Of a DNA stretch of 53,010 bases, positions 29,211 through 36,620 are shown piece after piece. Position 1 is the stretch's first letter. Every line of letters starts with the position of its first letter. The stretch lies in IMG/VR virus record IMGVR_UViG_3300030202_000332, positions 1 to 53,010 of that record; one strand, written 5' to 3'. Both the position numbers and the translations under genes were made by a program. Below the pieces are notes generated by a model. The model was given only the letters and a program-made list of their open reading frames with translations, ran no database searches and was not told the DNA's origin. This DNA is from a virus.

Positions 29211-29397
29211 ATTTTTTATTTATTTGTTCTATCCAAGATTTATAAATTCTACCATTGCAGGTGCAAGGCTCTGAATACTTAACATTATAAAGCTCTGAGT
29301 ATAATCTTGCTACTAGCTTTATTTCTGTTCTATTAAGTTCACTTTGATTTTTTCTATTAAGAAACTTCTTCCATTCTTTTCTGTCTTTTTCTACCAT
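29197..29397 (-). CDS. 66-residue protein with CTC motif (unit B)
   Basis: Starts MVEKDRKEWKKFLNRKNQSE and has EPCTCNGRIYKSWIEQIN. I use the ATG at 29,397, matching unit A; an in-frame ATG at 29,442 would add 15 residues that only overlap the upstream gene. Confidence 0.7.
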   Translation of the reverse strand: MVEKDRKEWKKFLNRKNQSELNRTEIKLVARLYSELYNVKYSEPCTCNGRIYKSWIEQINKKYESK

Positions 29398-29522
29398 AGC
29401 TTTACTTTGTTTGCTTTGTCTTTTCGTTTGTCGCATCCACAATCATCACCCCATATTTTTTTCACAATCCACCTAATGCCTGTGATTTTTGTAATCTTTT
29501 CTATTAAATCTCCTAATCTCAT
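29391..29522 (-). CDS. 43-residue GDDCGCDKR protein (unit B)
   Basis: MRLGDLIEKITKITGIRWIV, then KKIWGDDCGCDKRKDKANKV. Homologue of 1516-1647, differing at four or five positions. TAATG overlap with the upstream nuclease. Confidence 0.75.
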   Translation of the reverse strand: MRLGDLIEKITKITGIRWIVKKIWGDDCGCDKRKDKANKVKLW

Positions 29523-29956
29523 TATGAATGTATTTTATCTTTGTATTTAAATAATAAATTATTTTTAATCAAATATGCTTTTTTAGTTTTAGTATCTCCT
29601 TTACAAACAAACTTATATTCTTTTAATAAATTTTCTTTAACACATTTTTGCAAGTTCTTAGTTAAAAACCAATTATAATGCCTTCCATCATATATAACCC
29701 AGTATTTAGCTTTTGTTGTACTTATGCCTGAAGGTTTGTCATTTGATTCTGTTTCTATTATAATGTTGCCTGTTTGTTTTGATCTTTCATCAAACTTAAC
29801 TTCTATGCCAAAATTTAACTCTGGGATATAAATATCATACTCTTTAAAATAACCGTCCACAATATATGCCTGTTTATATTTCTTTTGTATTTTATTTAAA
29901 AGATATATTTCGTGATATTTACCTCTTTCTAAATCTCTTTTAAAGTCCTCTACCAT
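29522..29956 (-). CDS. PD-(D/E)XK-like nuclease, 144 aa (unit B)
   Basis: Equal length to 1644-2078; LERGKYHEIY, EYDIYIPELNFGIEVKFDER and KPSGISTTKAKYWVIYDG keep all putative catalytic residues. Divergence is concentrated near residues 100-120. Confidence 0.7.
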   Translation of the reverse strand: MVEDFKRDLERGKYHEIYLLNKIQKKYKQAYIVDGYFKEYDIYIPELNFGIEVKFDERSKQTGNIIIETESNDKPSGISTTKAKYWVIYDGRHYNWFLTKNLQKCVKENLLKEYKFVCKGDTKTKKAYLIKNNLLFKYKDKIHS

Positions 29957-30441
29957 TCTATATTTTTTCTAATTAGCATCTTAGTATTTTTATAAGTGTT
30001 GTACAGACTATAATAACTAATGCCTGACTGTCTAGATAATTCTTTTATTGACATTCCTCCAGAAATTAAATCGAAGACTTTCTGATCATACCAAAACATT
30101 TTATCTAATAGGGTGTTTAGTTCTATCATTTTTCCTGTTATGTCTTTATGATTTGTTTCTTGCTCTGGTTGTATGTATTTTTCTAAATGATCTACATTGA
30201 CTTTTTGAATCTTAGATTCCTTTCTGCATAAGTCTAAAAACAAACTTTTAAGACATTTGTACATATAGAAATAATTAATATCGTCTTCATAATTTATATT
30301 AAGTCCTCTATTGATTAAAGTATGTATTTTTATATAAGACTCCTGAACAATGTCTTCACATAAGCTGCCATTGCAACCAAATGATTTTACCACTCGAATC
30401 CAAGTTTCGTGCTTACTAGCTAATTTCTCAAGAGTTGTCAA
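29950..30441 (-). CDS. Small sigma-like factor (unit B)
   Basis: 163 residues. Region-2-like CEDIVQESYIKIHTL and FYMYKCLKSLFLDLCRKES; region-4-like SGGMSIKELSRQSGISYYSL, then YNTYKNTKMLI. The putative DNA-recognition helix (SYYSLYNTYKNTKMLI) is identical to unit A, consistent with both genomes sharing the same late element. Confidence 0.7.
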   Translation of the reverse strand: MTTLEKLASKHETWIRVVKSFGCNGSLCEDIVQESYIKIHTLINRGLNINYEDDINYFYMYKCLKSLFLDLCRKESKIQKVNVDHLEKYIQPEQETNHKDITGKMIELNTLLDKMFWYDQKVFDLISGGMSIKELSRQSGISYYSLYNTYKNTKMLIRKNIEW

Positions 30442-31336
30442 TCTTTAATTGTTTTTTAGTTCTATACTTAATTAAATTTTTACCACCTATTTCAAATCCT
30501 ACATTGTTTAATATTGATTTAAACATTATTGGTGATTCGTGGCTTGTTGGTTTATATCCTAATGACATTTCTTTAACTTTAGCTACATACATTCTCGTAT
30601 ACATCCAAGAATCTGGACTTGCGATCATTCTATGAATAATTAAAAAGTCATCACACCTATTACCATTGACAGCACCACCCTCAGCATCTCCAATAGTAGG
30701 AGGCATTATCTGCCCAGCAAATTCGTGATTAGCACTATATCTAGTTCTTAATGCGTTTGTAACTGCGTGGCAACATATCCAAGTTGATACATTATATTTT
30801 TTACAGAAAAGCCTTATCTCGGTTAAGCATTCATAGCTGTATTCATAACCGTTTGTATTTCTTAAATCTTTTCTTAGTGAGTTTATAGGATCAATTAATA
30901 ATCCGTCATAATCCCAAGCATCCTTAACTTTTTCAGCTAAGTCTAATAATTCTTTGTAAGTGTATTGTCGATTGATGTCAACAAACTTAAAATGATTATA
31001 TATTAACTCTTTTGATTTCTCGTAATCTTTTTCTTCTATTTTGTTTATTGGTTTGCCCTCTAAGAATTCAATTAATTTTTTTATGAGTTGTACTGGATCG
31101 TTTTCAGAACTAAATACTAACCACCTAATGTTATGCTTAATTGTATATAGTAACATTAAATAAAATGTGAAGTGTGTCTTTCCGACATTGTTATGTCCCA
31201 GAATAAAATTCATATTTCCAGCAACAAAGCGGAATGAAGCGTCTAGCTCTTTATTACCTAGCTTTAATGCCTCTTTGACTTTACCATTACGAAAGTCGTT
31301 TAATTTGTCTATATGTTCATCGTAGTTTATTAGCAT
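30428..31336 (-). CDS. RecA-fold/DnaB-like ATPase (unit B)
   Basis: 302 residues, about 90 percent identical to 2550-3458, with the same Walker A GHNNVGKT. One short block after HAVT (TNALRTRYSANHEFAGQIM here) is clearly different from unit A. The ATG again abuts the terminator T-tract. Confidence 0.75.
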   Translation of the reverse strand: MLINYDEHIDKLNDFRNGKVKEALKLGNKELDASFRFVAGNMNFILGHNNVGKTHFTFYLMLLYTIKHNIRWLVFSSENDPVQLIKKLIEFLEGKPINKIEEKDYEKSKELIYNHFKFVDINRQYTYKELLDLAEKVKDAWDYDGLLIDPINSLRKDLRNTNGYEYSYECLTEIRLFCKKYNVSTWICCHAVTNALRTRYSANHEFAGQIMPPTIGDAEGGAVNGNRCDDFLIIHRMIASPDSWMYTRMYVAKVKEMSLGYKPTSHESPIMFKSILNNVGFEIGGKNLIKYRTKKQLKIDNS

Positions 31337-31360
31337 AAAAAAAGGGGGTAGTTAGCCCCC
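31337..31360 (-). terminator. Intrinsic terminator abutting the ATPase ATG (unit B)
   Basis: GGGGG, CTAACTA, CCCCC, T7, ATG on the minus strand; identical to 3,459-3,482 although flanking sequence has drifted. Confidence 0.8.
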
Positions 31361-31377
31361 TATATTTAAATAGTTAA

Positions 31378-31716
31378 TTAGAATGGTAAGTCATCTCTGT
31401 CTGGAGACTGAGCATCTACCGCTACTTCCTCTCTGTACTCTCTTACTCTCCATCCTTGTAAACTAGTAAACCAAAGTGTTTTACCCTCTCTGTTTTCCCA
31501 AGCTCTACCTCTTACATTGTAAAAGACTTCTACGCTGTTACCTACTTTGCAAACAGAGTCATCTAATAATCCAACATTGTTCTGTGTGAAATCTAAAGCT
31601 ACAACTTGAGGATATTTCTCAAATGTTTCTATTACTAGTTTTCTAACTCTAAAATTTCCTTTTTCTTCTATTTCTGTTATTTGTTTTACTTTTCCTTTAA
31701 TTGACATTTGACTCAT
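31378..31716 (-). CDS. DUF3127-like ssDNA-binding protein (unit B)
   Basis: 112 residues, about 90 percent identical to 3500-3841, including the GKTLWFTSLQGWRVREY core and the acidic DRDDLPF tip. Confidence 0.8.
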   Translation of the reverse strand: MSQMSIKGKVKQITEIEEKGNFRVRKLVIETFEKYPQVVALDFTQNNVGLLDDSVCKVGNSVEVFYNVRGRAWENREGKTLWFTSLQGWRVREYREEVAVDAQSPDRDDLPF

Positions 31717-31719
31717 TTT

Positions 31720-32076
31720 TTATTTGTTTATAAAATCTATTAATATTTGACTATCCGCTAAAACTGTGTGGATGTCTGATTGTGGACGACTGCTGTGAAA
31801 TTCACAAGCTGCCTTTACCATTGATTGACGAATAATAAGTTGATCTTTACTATTGTTGTTTACTGTAGGCTGAGGGTTATACTCTAACTTGGCTGTTTTG
31901 TATTCAGAATTGGTAATAGTATATAAAACCTCATCTCCGACAGACTTCTTAAAATCTCCTTTGGCCAAGAACTGAAATTCTTTACCGTCATCAAACCTGA
32001 CTTGATACTTGTTAAATACTCCTGAAGCGTTTGTATATTCGCCTCTAGGAACTATGTGGGTTATTTTTCCTTTCAT
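31720..32076 (-). CDS. OB-fold-like protein with RQSMVKAA motif (unit B)
   Basis: 118 residues. MKGKITHIVPRGEYTNASGV, FDDGKEFQFLAKGDFKKSVGD, then QLIIRQSMVKAACEFHSSRP. Homologue of 3845-4198, one residue longer in the linker. Confidence 0.6.
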   Translation of the reverse strand: MKGKITHIVPRGEYTNASGVFNKYQVRFDDGKEFQFLAKGDFKKSVGDEVLYTITNSEYKTAKLEYNPQPTVNNNSKDQLIIRQSMVKAACEFHSSRPQSDIHTVLADSQILIDFINK

Positions 32077-32170
32077 AATTTAATTGTTGTGTTAATTGAT
32101 TAATTTTTGATTCCATAGCTTGTAATCTTCTATAATACAATTCTATAAGTTCATCTTTTGGTGTTTCCAT
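32045..32170 (-). CDS. 41-residue helical microprotein (unit B)
   Basis: METPKDELIELYYRRLQAME, then SKINQLTQQLNYERKN. Equal in length to 4167-4292, with PKDE, KIN and ERKN kept. Overlaps the next gene by 32 nt. Its ATG lies 14 nt past the -7-like box. Confidence 0.65.
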   Translation of the reverse strand: METPKDELIELYYRRLQAMESKINQLTQQLNYERKNNPHSS

Positions 32171-32184
32171 AAGTTTTGTTTTCC

Positions 32185-32217
32185 TAAAGTTATAAAAAAA
32201 TATTTAATATAAACTAA
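32185..32217 (-). promoter_or_regulatory. Early promoter-like element P2 (unit B)
   Basis: Minus strand TTAACATTAGTTTA, 21 nt, TAACTTTA. The -33 box has one change (TTAG for TTTG); -7 box and spacing equal 4,297-4,329. Confidence 0.55.
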
Positions 32218-32235
32218 TGTTAATAAAAAAAATAT

Positions 32236-32267
32236 AAAAAAAAAGAGCCTTACCGAAGTAAAGCCCT
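32236..32267 (-). terminator. Intrinsic terminator with TTCG tetraloop (unit B)
   Basis: Minus strand stem closing on C-TTCG-G, an exceptionally stable tetraloop, 10 pairs with two wobbles, then nine T. Pairing is kept relative to 4,338-4,369 despite base changes. Confidence 0.85.
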
Positions 32268-32288
32268 CTAAAAACAAAGGAAAAAAAA

Positions 32289-32684
32289 TTATAACAAACT
32301 TACTTTTTCTTTATACTGTTCAATCAAATCTAATAAATCTTGATCAGATTGTTTAATTATTTTTTTACTTTCTATTAACAATTCCTCAGCTATGTTATAG
32401 CCATATTCTTTATTAAGATTCATAGCAAAAATATACTGTCTGCCATAAAAATGGCAATTACAACTATAACACTGGCTTCTGCAATTCCGTTCATCCCATC
32501 TAAGTATTCTCGATTTCCTAGAAATAAAATGTCCGTTTTGCATCCCCTCACCCTTCCAATATGCTTTTTTGTTACAAGTATAGCATTTAACAAAGCCGTT
32601 TTTGTCTGCGTATTTACGCCTTATATATTCACTAAATATTGCGTCTAGTTTTTTGACAAGAGTTTTTCTTTTTACTTTTCTCAA
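32289..32684 (-). CDS. ninG: NinG/Rap-like endonuclease, TTG start (unit B)
   Basis: 131 residues. The Cys/His core is identical to unit A (KCYTCNKKAYWKGEGMQNGH, CRSQCYSCNCHFYG). The first codon is TTG (32,682-32,684) giving RKVKRKTLVKKL, which aligns with the ATG-started unit A protein; no ATG is available upstream of the conserved LDAIFSEYIRRK. Confidence 0.8.
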   Translation of the reverse strand: MRKVKRKTLVKKLDAIFSEYIRRKYADKNGFVKCYTCNKKAYWKGEGMQNGHFISRKSRILRWDERNCRSQCYSCNCHFYGRQYIFAMNLNKEYGYNIAEELLIESKKIIKQSDQDLLDLIEQYKEKVSLL

Positions 32685-32799
32685 AGTTTTATTTTTAAGT
32701 TACAAAATTTTAATATAACTTTGCTATATATATAAATAATATATACACTTCCATTAAACAACCTATCCTGTGAATCATATATATGAATTATATATAGGG
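32685..32799. other. Conserved AT-rich noncoding region (unit B)
   Basis: 115 bases, no ORF. Same layout as 4,789-4,899: plus-strand TAACTTTG (32,716-32,723), alternating AT tract, conserved CACTTCC(A)TTAAACAAC block, a second AT tract and a CTATTTTTT end. The -33 TTG seen in unit A is not present here. Confidence 0.45.
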
Positions 32800-33249
32800 C
32801 TATTTTTTAAATAAACTTGTAGCTTTTTCTGTCGTCCTGCCACCAAAATAGGCTAAAACAGTAGCCATCATAACTTTTTCAAAAGTGTCATTCCAAGTTT
32901 CGTTAATGTGAAAAGGTATAGTTTCTACGCTATCTAAAATACCTGCAAAAGAAAATATAATAATACACCACACCAATACTAAAGGGCGTACATTTTTACT
33001 TAACCAAGAATCAGACATACTATCAGCTTTCCATCTTGAAGTTATAGACTCTATCTCTTTATTTTGTTGATCGTAAATAAGCTGTTGTAACTTGATTTTA
33101 TCCTCTTGAGATGCATCAGCCTTAGTTATCTCTGCAATCGCTTCCTGTGGGCTTGTAACACCCTTTAGAACGTTTCCTAGCGTAGGGTTTATCATACTTG
33201 CAGCTCCAAGCAATACCTGTCCTACTTTTGTATCTTTAAATTTAGTCAT
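32800..33249 (-). CDS. Holin-like membrane protein (unit B)
   Basis: 149 residues. FKDTKVGQVLLGAASMINPTLG, a charged middle (ASQEDKIKLQQLIYDQQNKE), then NVRPLVLVWCIIIFSFAGIL and MMATVLAYFGGRTTEKATSLF. The VRP-TM...YFGGRxTEK layout shows the same 3TM/GTA holin superfamily as 4900-5349, but overall identity is low. Confidence 0.7.
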   Translation of the reverse strand: MTKFKDTKVGQVLLGAASMINPTLGNVLKGVTSPQEAIAEITKADASQEDKIKLQQLIYDQQNKEIESITSRWKADSMSDSWLSKNVRPLVLVWCIIIFSFAGILDSVETIPFHINETWNDTFEKVMMATVLAYFGGRTTEKATSLFKK

Positions 33250-33388
33250 AATAAAATCTCCATTTAAGTTGAACGATTAATAAATAAATGTTTAGTTCTT
33301 CGTAGTTGAACTCTTGTGGCTCAGCAGGAAAATAATTAAATCCTATATTGATTCCGTTTGGTAATAAAAGTATAATTGAAAAGTCCAT
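33242..33388 (-). CDS. 48-residue lysis-cassette protein (unit B)
   Basis: MDFSIILLLPNGINIGFNYF, then PAEPQEFNYEELNIYLLIVQ. Much closer to its unit A homologue than the holin and endolysin on either side are. Confidence 0.75.
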   Translation of the reverse strand: MDFSIILLLPNGINIGFNYFPAEPQEFNYEELNIYLLIVQLKWRFYYD

Positions 33389-33847
33389 TTAGTATATTTC
33401 GTATCTTGTTTTTCCGTTTTCTCTTATTGCTCTTAAAACTCTGTTTCTGTTTTCTTTTTTACTTACATAAGAAACGTGTACCCAGTTAGGATTGTCATTA
33501 CTACCAAATTCCCAAATTAACTGATCAAAGTCTAAATTTTCTCTAATATATTCAAACATCTCTGCATTTGTTTTGTGTCCAAATACATCATCAATATCTA
33601 TTGCTTGCCCTTTACAATGTTGGCTTTTACCACTACCACCTACTGCTTTATTAACTTCTTTACTACGATAGAAAGAATTAATCTTTATAGCACCCCCTAC
33701 AAACAATCTAAGAGGCTCAAATATAAATTCGGCTACATTGTTCATTGCATATAATTGCTCTTCGTTAGGAGTGTTATTTAAATGTAAGCGTTTAGCAGTT
33801 GCGCTATATACACCCTCATTATAAGAAATATGTTTACTTATTCGCAT
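33389..33847 (-). CDS. Peptidase M15A family endolysin (unit B)
   Basis: 152 residues. INSFYRSKEVNKAVGGSGKSQHCKGQAIDID carries the His...Asp zinc ligands, and NWVHVSYV the third His. Same family as 5488-5856 but a different subgroup with a longer N-terminal helix (YNEGVYSATAKRLHLNNTP). No signal peptide. Confidence 0.85.
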   Translation of the reverse strand: MRISKHISYNEGVYSATAKRLHLNNTPNEEQLYAMNNVAEFIFEPLRLFVGGAIKINSFYRSKEVNKAVGGSGKSQHCKGQAIDIDDVFGHKTNAEMFEYIRENLDFDQLIWEFGSNDNPNWVHVSYVSKKENRNRVLRAIRENGKTRYEIY

Positions 33848-33935
33848 TTTTCTTTCTTGGTTTTCTTTTTTTCTTTGGCTTGCTTCTTAGCTTGCTCCAA
33901 CAATTCTTAAAATAATCTTTTATTTTTTGTATCAT
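33834..33935 (-). CDS. 33-residue Lys-rich peptide (unit B only)
   Basis: MIQKIKDYFKNCWSKLRSKP, then KKKRKPRKKNANK. ATGA overlap with the upstream exported protein and 14 nt overlap with the endolysin. Highly cationic amphipathic start, so it could act on membranes. No unit A counterpart. Confidence 0.55.
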   Translation of the reverse strand: MIQKIKDYFKNCWSKLRSKPKKKRKPRKKNANK

Positions 33936-35275
33936 AATCTAAAATTTATACCTGCTGAGGTGTTAAATATTTCACTATCCCAGAACTTTGTATATTCCCC
34001 CTCAACAAAAAAACCTAAAGTTCTACTTAATTTCCAACCCATAATAAATCCTGCTTGATAATCGCTCCATTGCTCTGGCGATGAATCTTCTTTTAATCCA
34101 CCTAATCCCCAATTATTACGATTTAAATAGTTAAAGTCTGAATCTCCTTTAAAATATGTATGATAAGGTAAAATCCAATTTACATAAGAGTGCAACCAAA
34201 ATTTATTTCCTTTTTGATGGTAAAAATCAAATCCGACAATAGGAGCATACTCTGCATAAGGATCAAGCGTATCCCATATTTCATTATTATATCTATTCAT
34301 CAATCCACCAAATATTTCATCTCTAAATTGTAAATCTGTATAAGCAACGGTTTCACCTTGAGGATTAATCCAATACCAGTCAGACATTTCATTTCCGTTT
34401 TGATCAGTAGAAGTGTAGTATATATCATCATAACCATACATAAAACCTAAGCTATACCAAGGATTTACAGGATACTCAAAAACATTACCCTGAGAGTCTG
34501 TATATGAATCAGTTTCATTTAACCAAATTTCAATAGGATTATAACCATACGCTTTTTGATGAGTTCTTGCAATAATTCCCCCAGAGATACTAAACTTTTT
34601 ACCAATAGGTAATCGTAACCTTGCCTCTGCTGACTGATATTTGAAACCTACGTTTCCCTGTTCTCTTTGTTCTAATTTTAAAATGTGGTTTTTTCCTGTA
34701 TGTCTTATAAAATATCTAGAGTTTGTAAATGTTTCTCCTCTACGTCTTTCTTTTTCAAAGTGTAATAAATACTCAAATCCTTTAACTGCGGCAGTTGGAG
34801 CTGATAATGATTTATTATTTTCTGTTCCGTCATAATAATGCTTGGCTTTTATTTCATAATCGAATCTTGCTAGTTTTCTAAAACCAAAACCTATTCTATA
34901 ATCAAAAGGGTGATATATTGTTTGATCTATTACTTGAGGTACGTCATAAAGGTTTTCTGGATTTGTTCTTACAAAGTAATCTTTTCTTTGTTGTTCGTAA
35001 GAGTTACTAGCATCTCCTGCTAGATATAAAGTTCCATATTTAAAAAACTCTTTATATATATTATTAAAGAATGTTCTCTTTTTTTTTAATCTCTCTTGTG
35101 TTATTACTTGTGCAGATGCTCCAACAAATACAAACATAAAAAGTAAAGCAATAAGTTTTTTTTGTTTTTTGATAAGTTTAAAAGTAAAATACAAAACACT
35201 TAAAATAAATGCTATGTGAATTAAATTTAAATGACTTTCTCCGCATATTCCTAAGATGTGCTTTATTGTTTCCAT
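33932..35275 (-). CDS. Exported beta-rich protein fused to a small membrane peptide (unit B)
   Basis: 447 residues. Residues 1-40 (METIKHILGICGESHLNL plus a hydrophobic helix and KLIKKQKK) match the separate 43-residue membrane gene of unit A at 23,066. A second hydrophobic stretch KKLIALLFMFVFVGASAQ is a signal peptide like that of the unit A barrel candidate. The body shares SAEARLRLPIGKKFSISGGI, GFDFYHQKGNKFWLH and a terminal strand SAGINFRL with 5853-6950. If an internal start at the MFVFVG Met were used, the signal would be incomplete. Confidence 0.6.
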   Translation of the reverse strand: METIKHILGICGESHLNLIHIAFILSVLYFTFKLIKKQKKLIALLFMFVFVGASAQVITQERLKKKRTFFNNIYKEFFKYGTLYLAGDASNSYEQQRKDYFVRTNPENLYDVPQVIDQTIYHPFDYRIGFGFRKLARFDYEIKAKHYYDGTENNKSLSAPTAAVKGFEYLLHFEKERRRGETFTNSRYFIRHTGKNHILKLEQREQGNVGFKYQSAEARLRLPIGKKFSISGGIIARTHQKAYGYNPIEIWLNETDSYTDSQGNVFEYPVNPWYSLGFMYGYDDIYYTSTDQNGNEMSDWYWINPQGETVAYTDLQFRDEIFGGLMNRYNNEIWDTLDPYAEYAPIVGFDFYHQKGNKFWLHSYVNWILPYHTYFKGDSDFNYLNRNNWGLGGLKEDSSPEQWSDYQAGFIMGWKLSRTLGFFVEGEYTKFWDSEIFNTSAGINFRL

Positions 35276-35277
35276 AA

Positions 35278-35604
35278 TTAAAATTTGCTTTCTATTATTT
35301 CTTCTATTTGTTCTTGTATTAGTTGTATCGTGTTTTCTGGTAGTTTAAGAGATATGCCAGACTCCAATCTAAATACTTCTTCCCCATTATTAAAAAGAAT
35401 AATTGTAGGAATATATTCAACTTTATTTTGGGCAAAGAGCTTGCTTGCTTTAGACATATACAAAGTGTTTGTATCATAGCTTCTAAAACTGTTTAATGAT
35501 ATTTCGTTGTCTTTTACAAACTCTGCACTATATTGAATAACTTCAATTTGAGCAGAACTAGCAACCCATACAAAAAGGGCAATTACCGTTACATTCCATT
35601 TCAT
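35278..35604 (-). CDS. Exported thioredoxin-like protein (unit B)
   Basis: 108 residues. Signal peptide MKWNVTVIALFVWVASSAQ; YIPTIILFNNGEEVFRLESG is the cis-Pro strand pair. No CxxC. Homologue of 7326-7649. The DUF2279-like gene that follows it in unit A is missing here. Confidence 0.65.
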   Translation of the reverse strand: MKWNVTVIALFVWVASSAQIEVIQYSAEFVKDNEISLNSFRSYDTNTLYMSKASKLFAQNKVEYIPTIILFNNGEEVFRLESGISLKLPENTIQLIQEQIEEIIESKF

Positions 35605-35903
35605 CTATTTTTACTTATCTGATACAATCTCTCATCCATCTTTTGTAAACTTTCTTTAATTTCGTTTACATCCTCTTTTACAGTACTCACGTCTGACTCT
35701 ATCTTTTCTATTGTACTCCTGACTAATTTATCTTTGTACTCGAATTCTACTTTTTGTATCTCTGGCTTTGGCTCTTCCATTGCTCTCGCTATGTCAGCTT
35801 TTAAAACAAAATACATTGATGAAATAGAAATCGTAAATCCTACTATCATTGATATTGTTTTTAAGTCCAAAGTTACATTGGTATCCTCACTAATCTTAGC
35901 CAT
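35601..35903 (-). CDS. Membrane-anchored coiled-coil protein (unit B)
   Basis: 100 residues from MAKISEDTNVTLDLKTISMI, matching unit A's length. A longer in-frame reading to 35,963 exists but lies over the preceding 59-residue gene. One membrane helix, then VKEDVNEIKESLQKMDERLYQ. Confidence 0.65.
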   Translation of the reverse strand: MAKISEDTNVTLDLKTISMIVGFTISISSMYFVLKADIARAMEEPKPEIQKVEFEYKDKLVRSTIEKIESDVSTVKEDVNEIKESLQKMDERLYQISKNR

Positions 35904-36075
35904 CTTTCTTAGATTTCTTTTGTTCAGCTTCGTACTCACTCCAGCCATCAGGAGCATTTCCATCCCATTCTATAATAGCACAATTTCCGTCTAATACAAT
36001 GCCGTGTGCGTGAGGTGTAGGAATGCTGTTTAACATTTCTACTAAATCTTCTCTATTTTTAAATTTATACTTCAT
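35896..36075 (-). CDS. 59-residue IPTPHxH...APDGWSEY protein (unit B)
   Basis: MKYKFKNREDLVEMLNSIPT, then PHAHGIVLDGNCAIIEWDGN and APDGWSEYEA. Same length and motif set as 7941-8120. Confidence 0.7.
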   Translation of the reverse strand: MKYKFKNREDLVEMLNSIPTPHAHGIVLDGNCAIIEWDGNAPDGWSEYEAEQKKSKKDG

Positions 36076-36208
36076 CTTTTTCTTTTTTTGCTTCTTCTAC
36101 GCTTTCATTTAAAATCTTTACAATGTCTTGTGCTTGTTTTAAAAAAGCAATAGGTAAAGTATTAATAACTTGATTTACTCTGTTTACTTGTTCTTCTGTG
36201 ATTTTCAT
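36065..36208 (-). CDS. 47-residue helical protein (unit B)
   Basis: MKITEEQVNRVNQVINTLPI, then AFLKQAQDIVKILNESVEEA. Homologue of 8110-8247, two residues longer at the C-terminus. Confidence 0.7.
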   Translation of the reverse strand: MKITEEQVNRVNQVINTLPIAFLKQAQDIVKILNESVEEAKKEKDEV

Positions 36209-36245
36209 TTTATATATTTTAAGGTTTATATAAATTTACAAAAAA

Positions 36246-36602
36246 TTATTCAGAAACAGGAACGCCAATAGTTAACTGAATAGAAGGAGGATTTATTTGC
36301 TGATCTAACTTGTTGTCTAAACTAGCTTTTAATTCTGCTACCTTCTCTACTCCCATTGCTGACTCTGTCCAAGCCTGTACCTCAGCCTCCGTTAAATCGT
36401 TAAAAGGTATAAAGTTTTTTATATCACTTACGTCTAAGCTTTGAGTCCCTATGTTAGTTGCTGAATAAGGGTTTCCCTCTGGATTTAATTTATCTGAGTT
36501 TGCAGTTAAGCTCCAATGTATGTTATATACTACATCAGCATAACCTTGATTTTGAGGGTATGCATCTACGATTTTACAATCCCATTTATAAGTTGTTGCC
36601 AT
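36246..36602 (-). CDS. DUF7936-like fibre-associated protein (unit B)
   Basis: 118 residues: MATTYKWDCKIVDAYPQNQG, DVVYNIHWSLTA, then FIPFNDLTEAEVQAWTESAM and VEKVAELKASLD. This matches small proteins common beside fibre genes in marine phages (DUF7936 as I recall it). Replaces the unrelated 83-residue gene of unit A, as expected for a fibre-specific partner. Confidence 0.75.
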   Translation of the reverse strand: MATTYKWDCKIVDAYPQNQGYADVVYNIHWSLTANSDKLNPEGNPYSATNIGTQSLDVSDIKNFIPFNDLTEAEVQAWTESAMGVEKVAELKASLDNKLDQQINPPSIQLTIGVPVSE

Positions 36603-36620
36603 TTTTTATTTATTTATTTA

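Noticed and set aside
35904-35963. Longer start for the membrane coiled-coil protein in unit B
   Set aside because: The extension is antiphase to the conserved 59-residue gene; unit A starts at the equivalent of 35,903.
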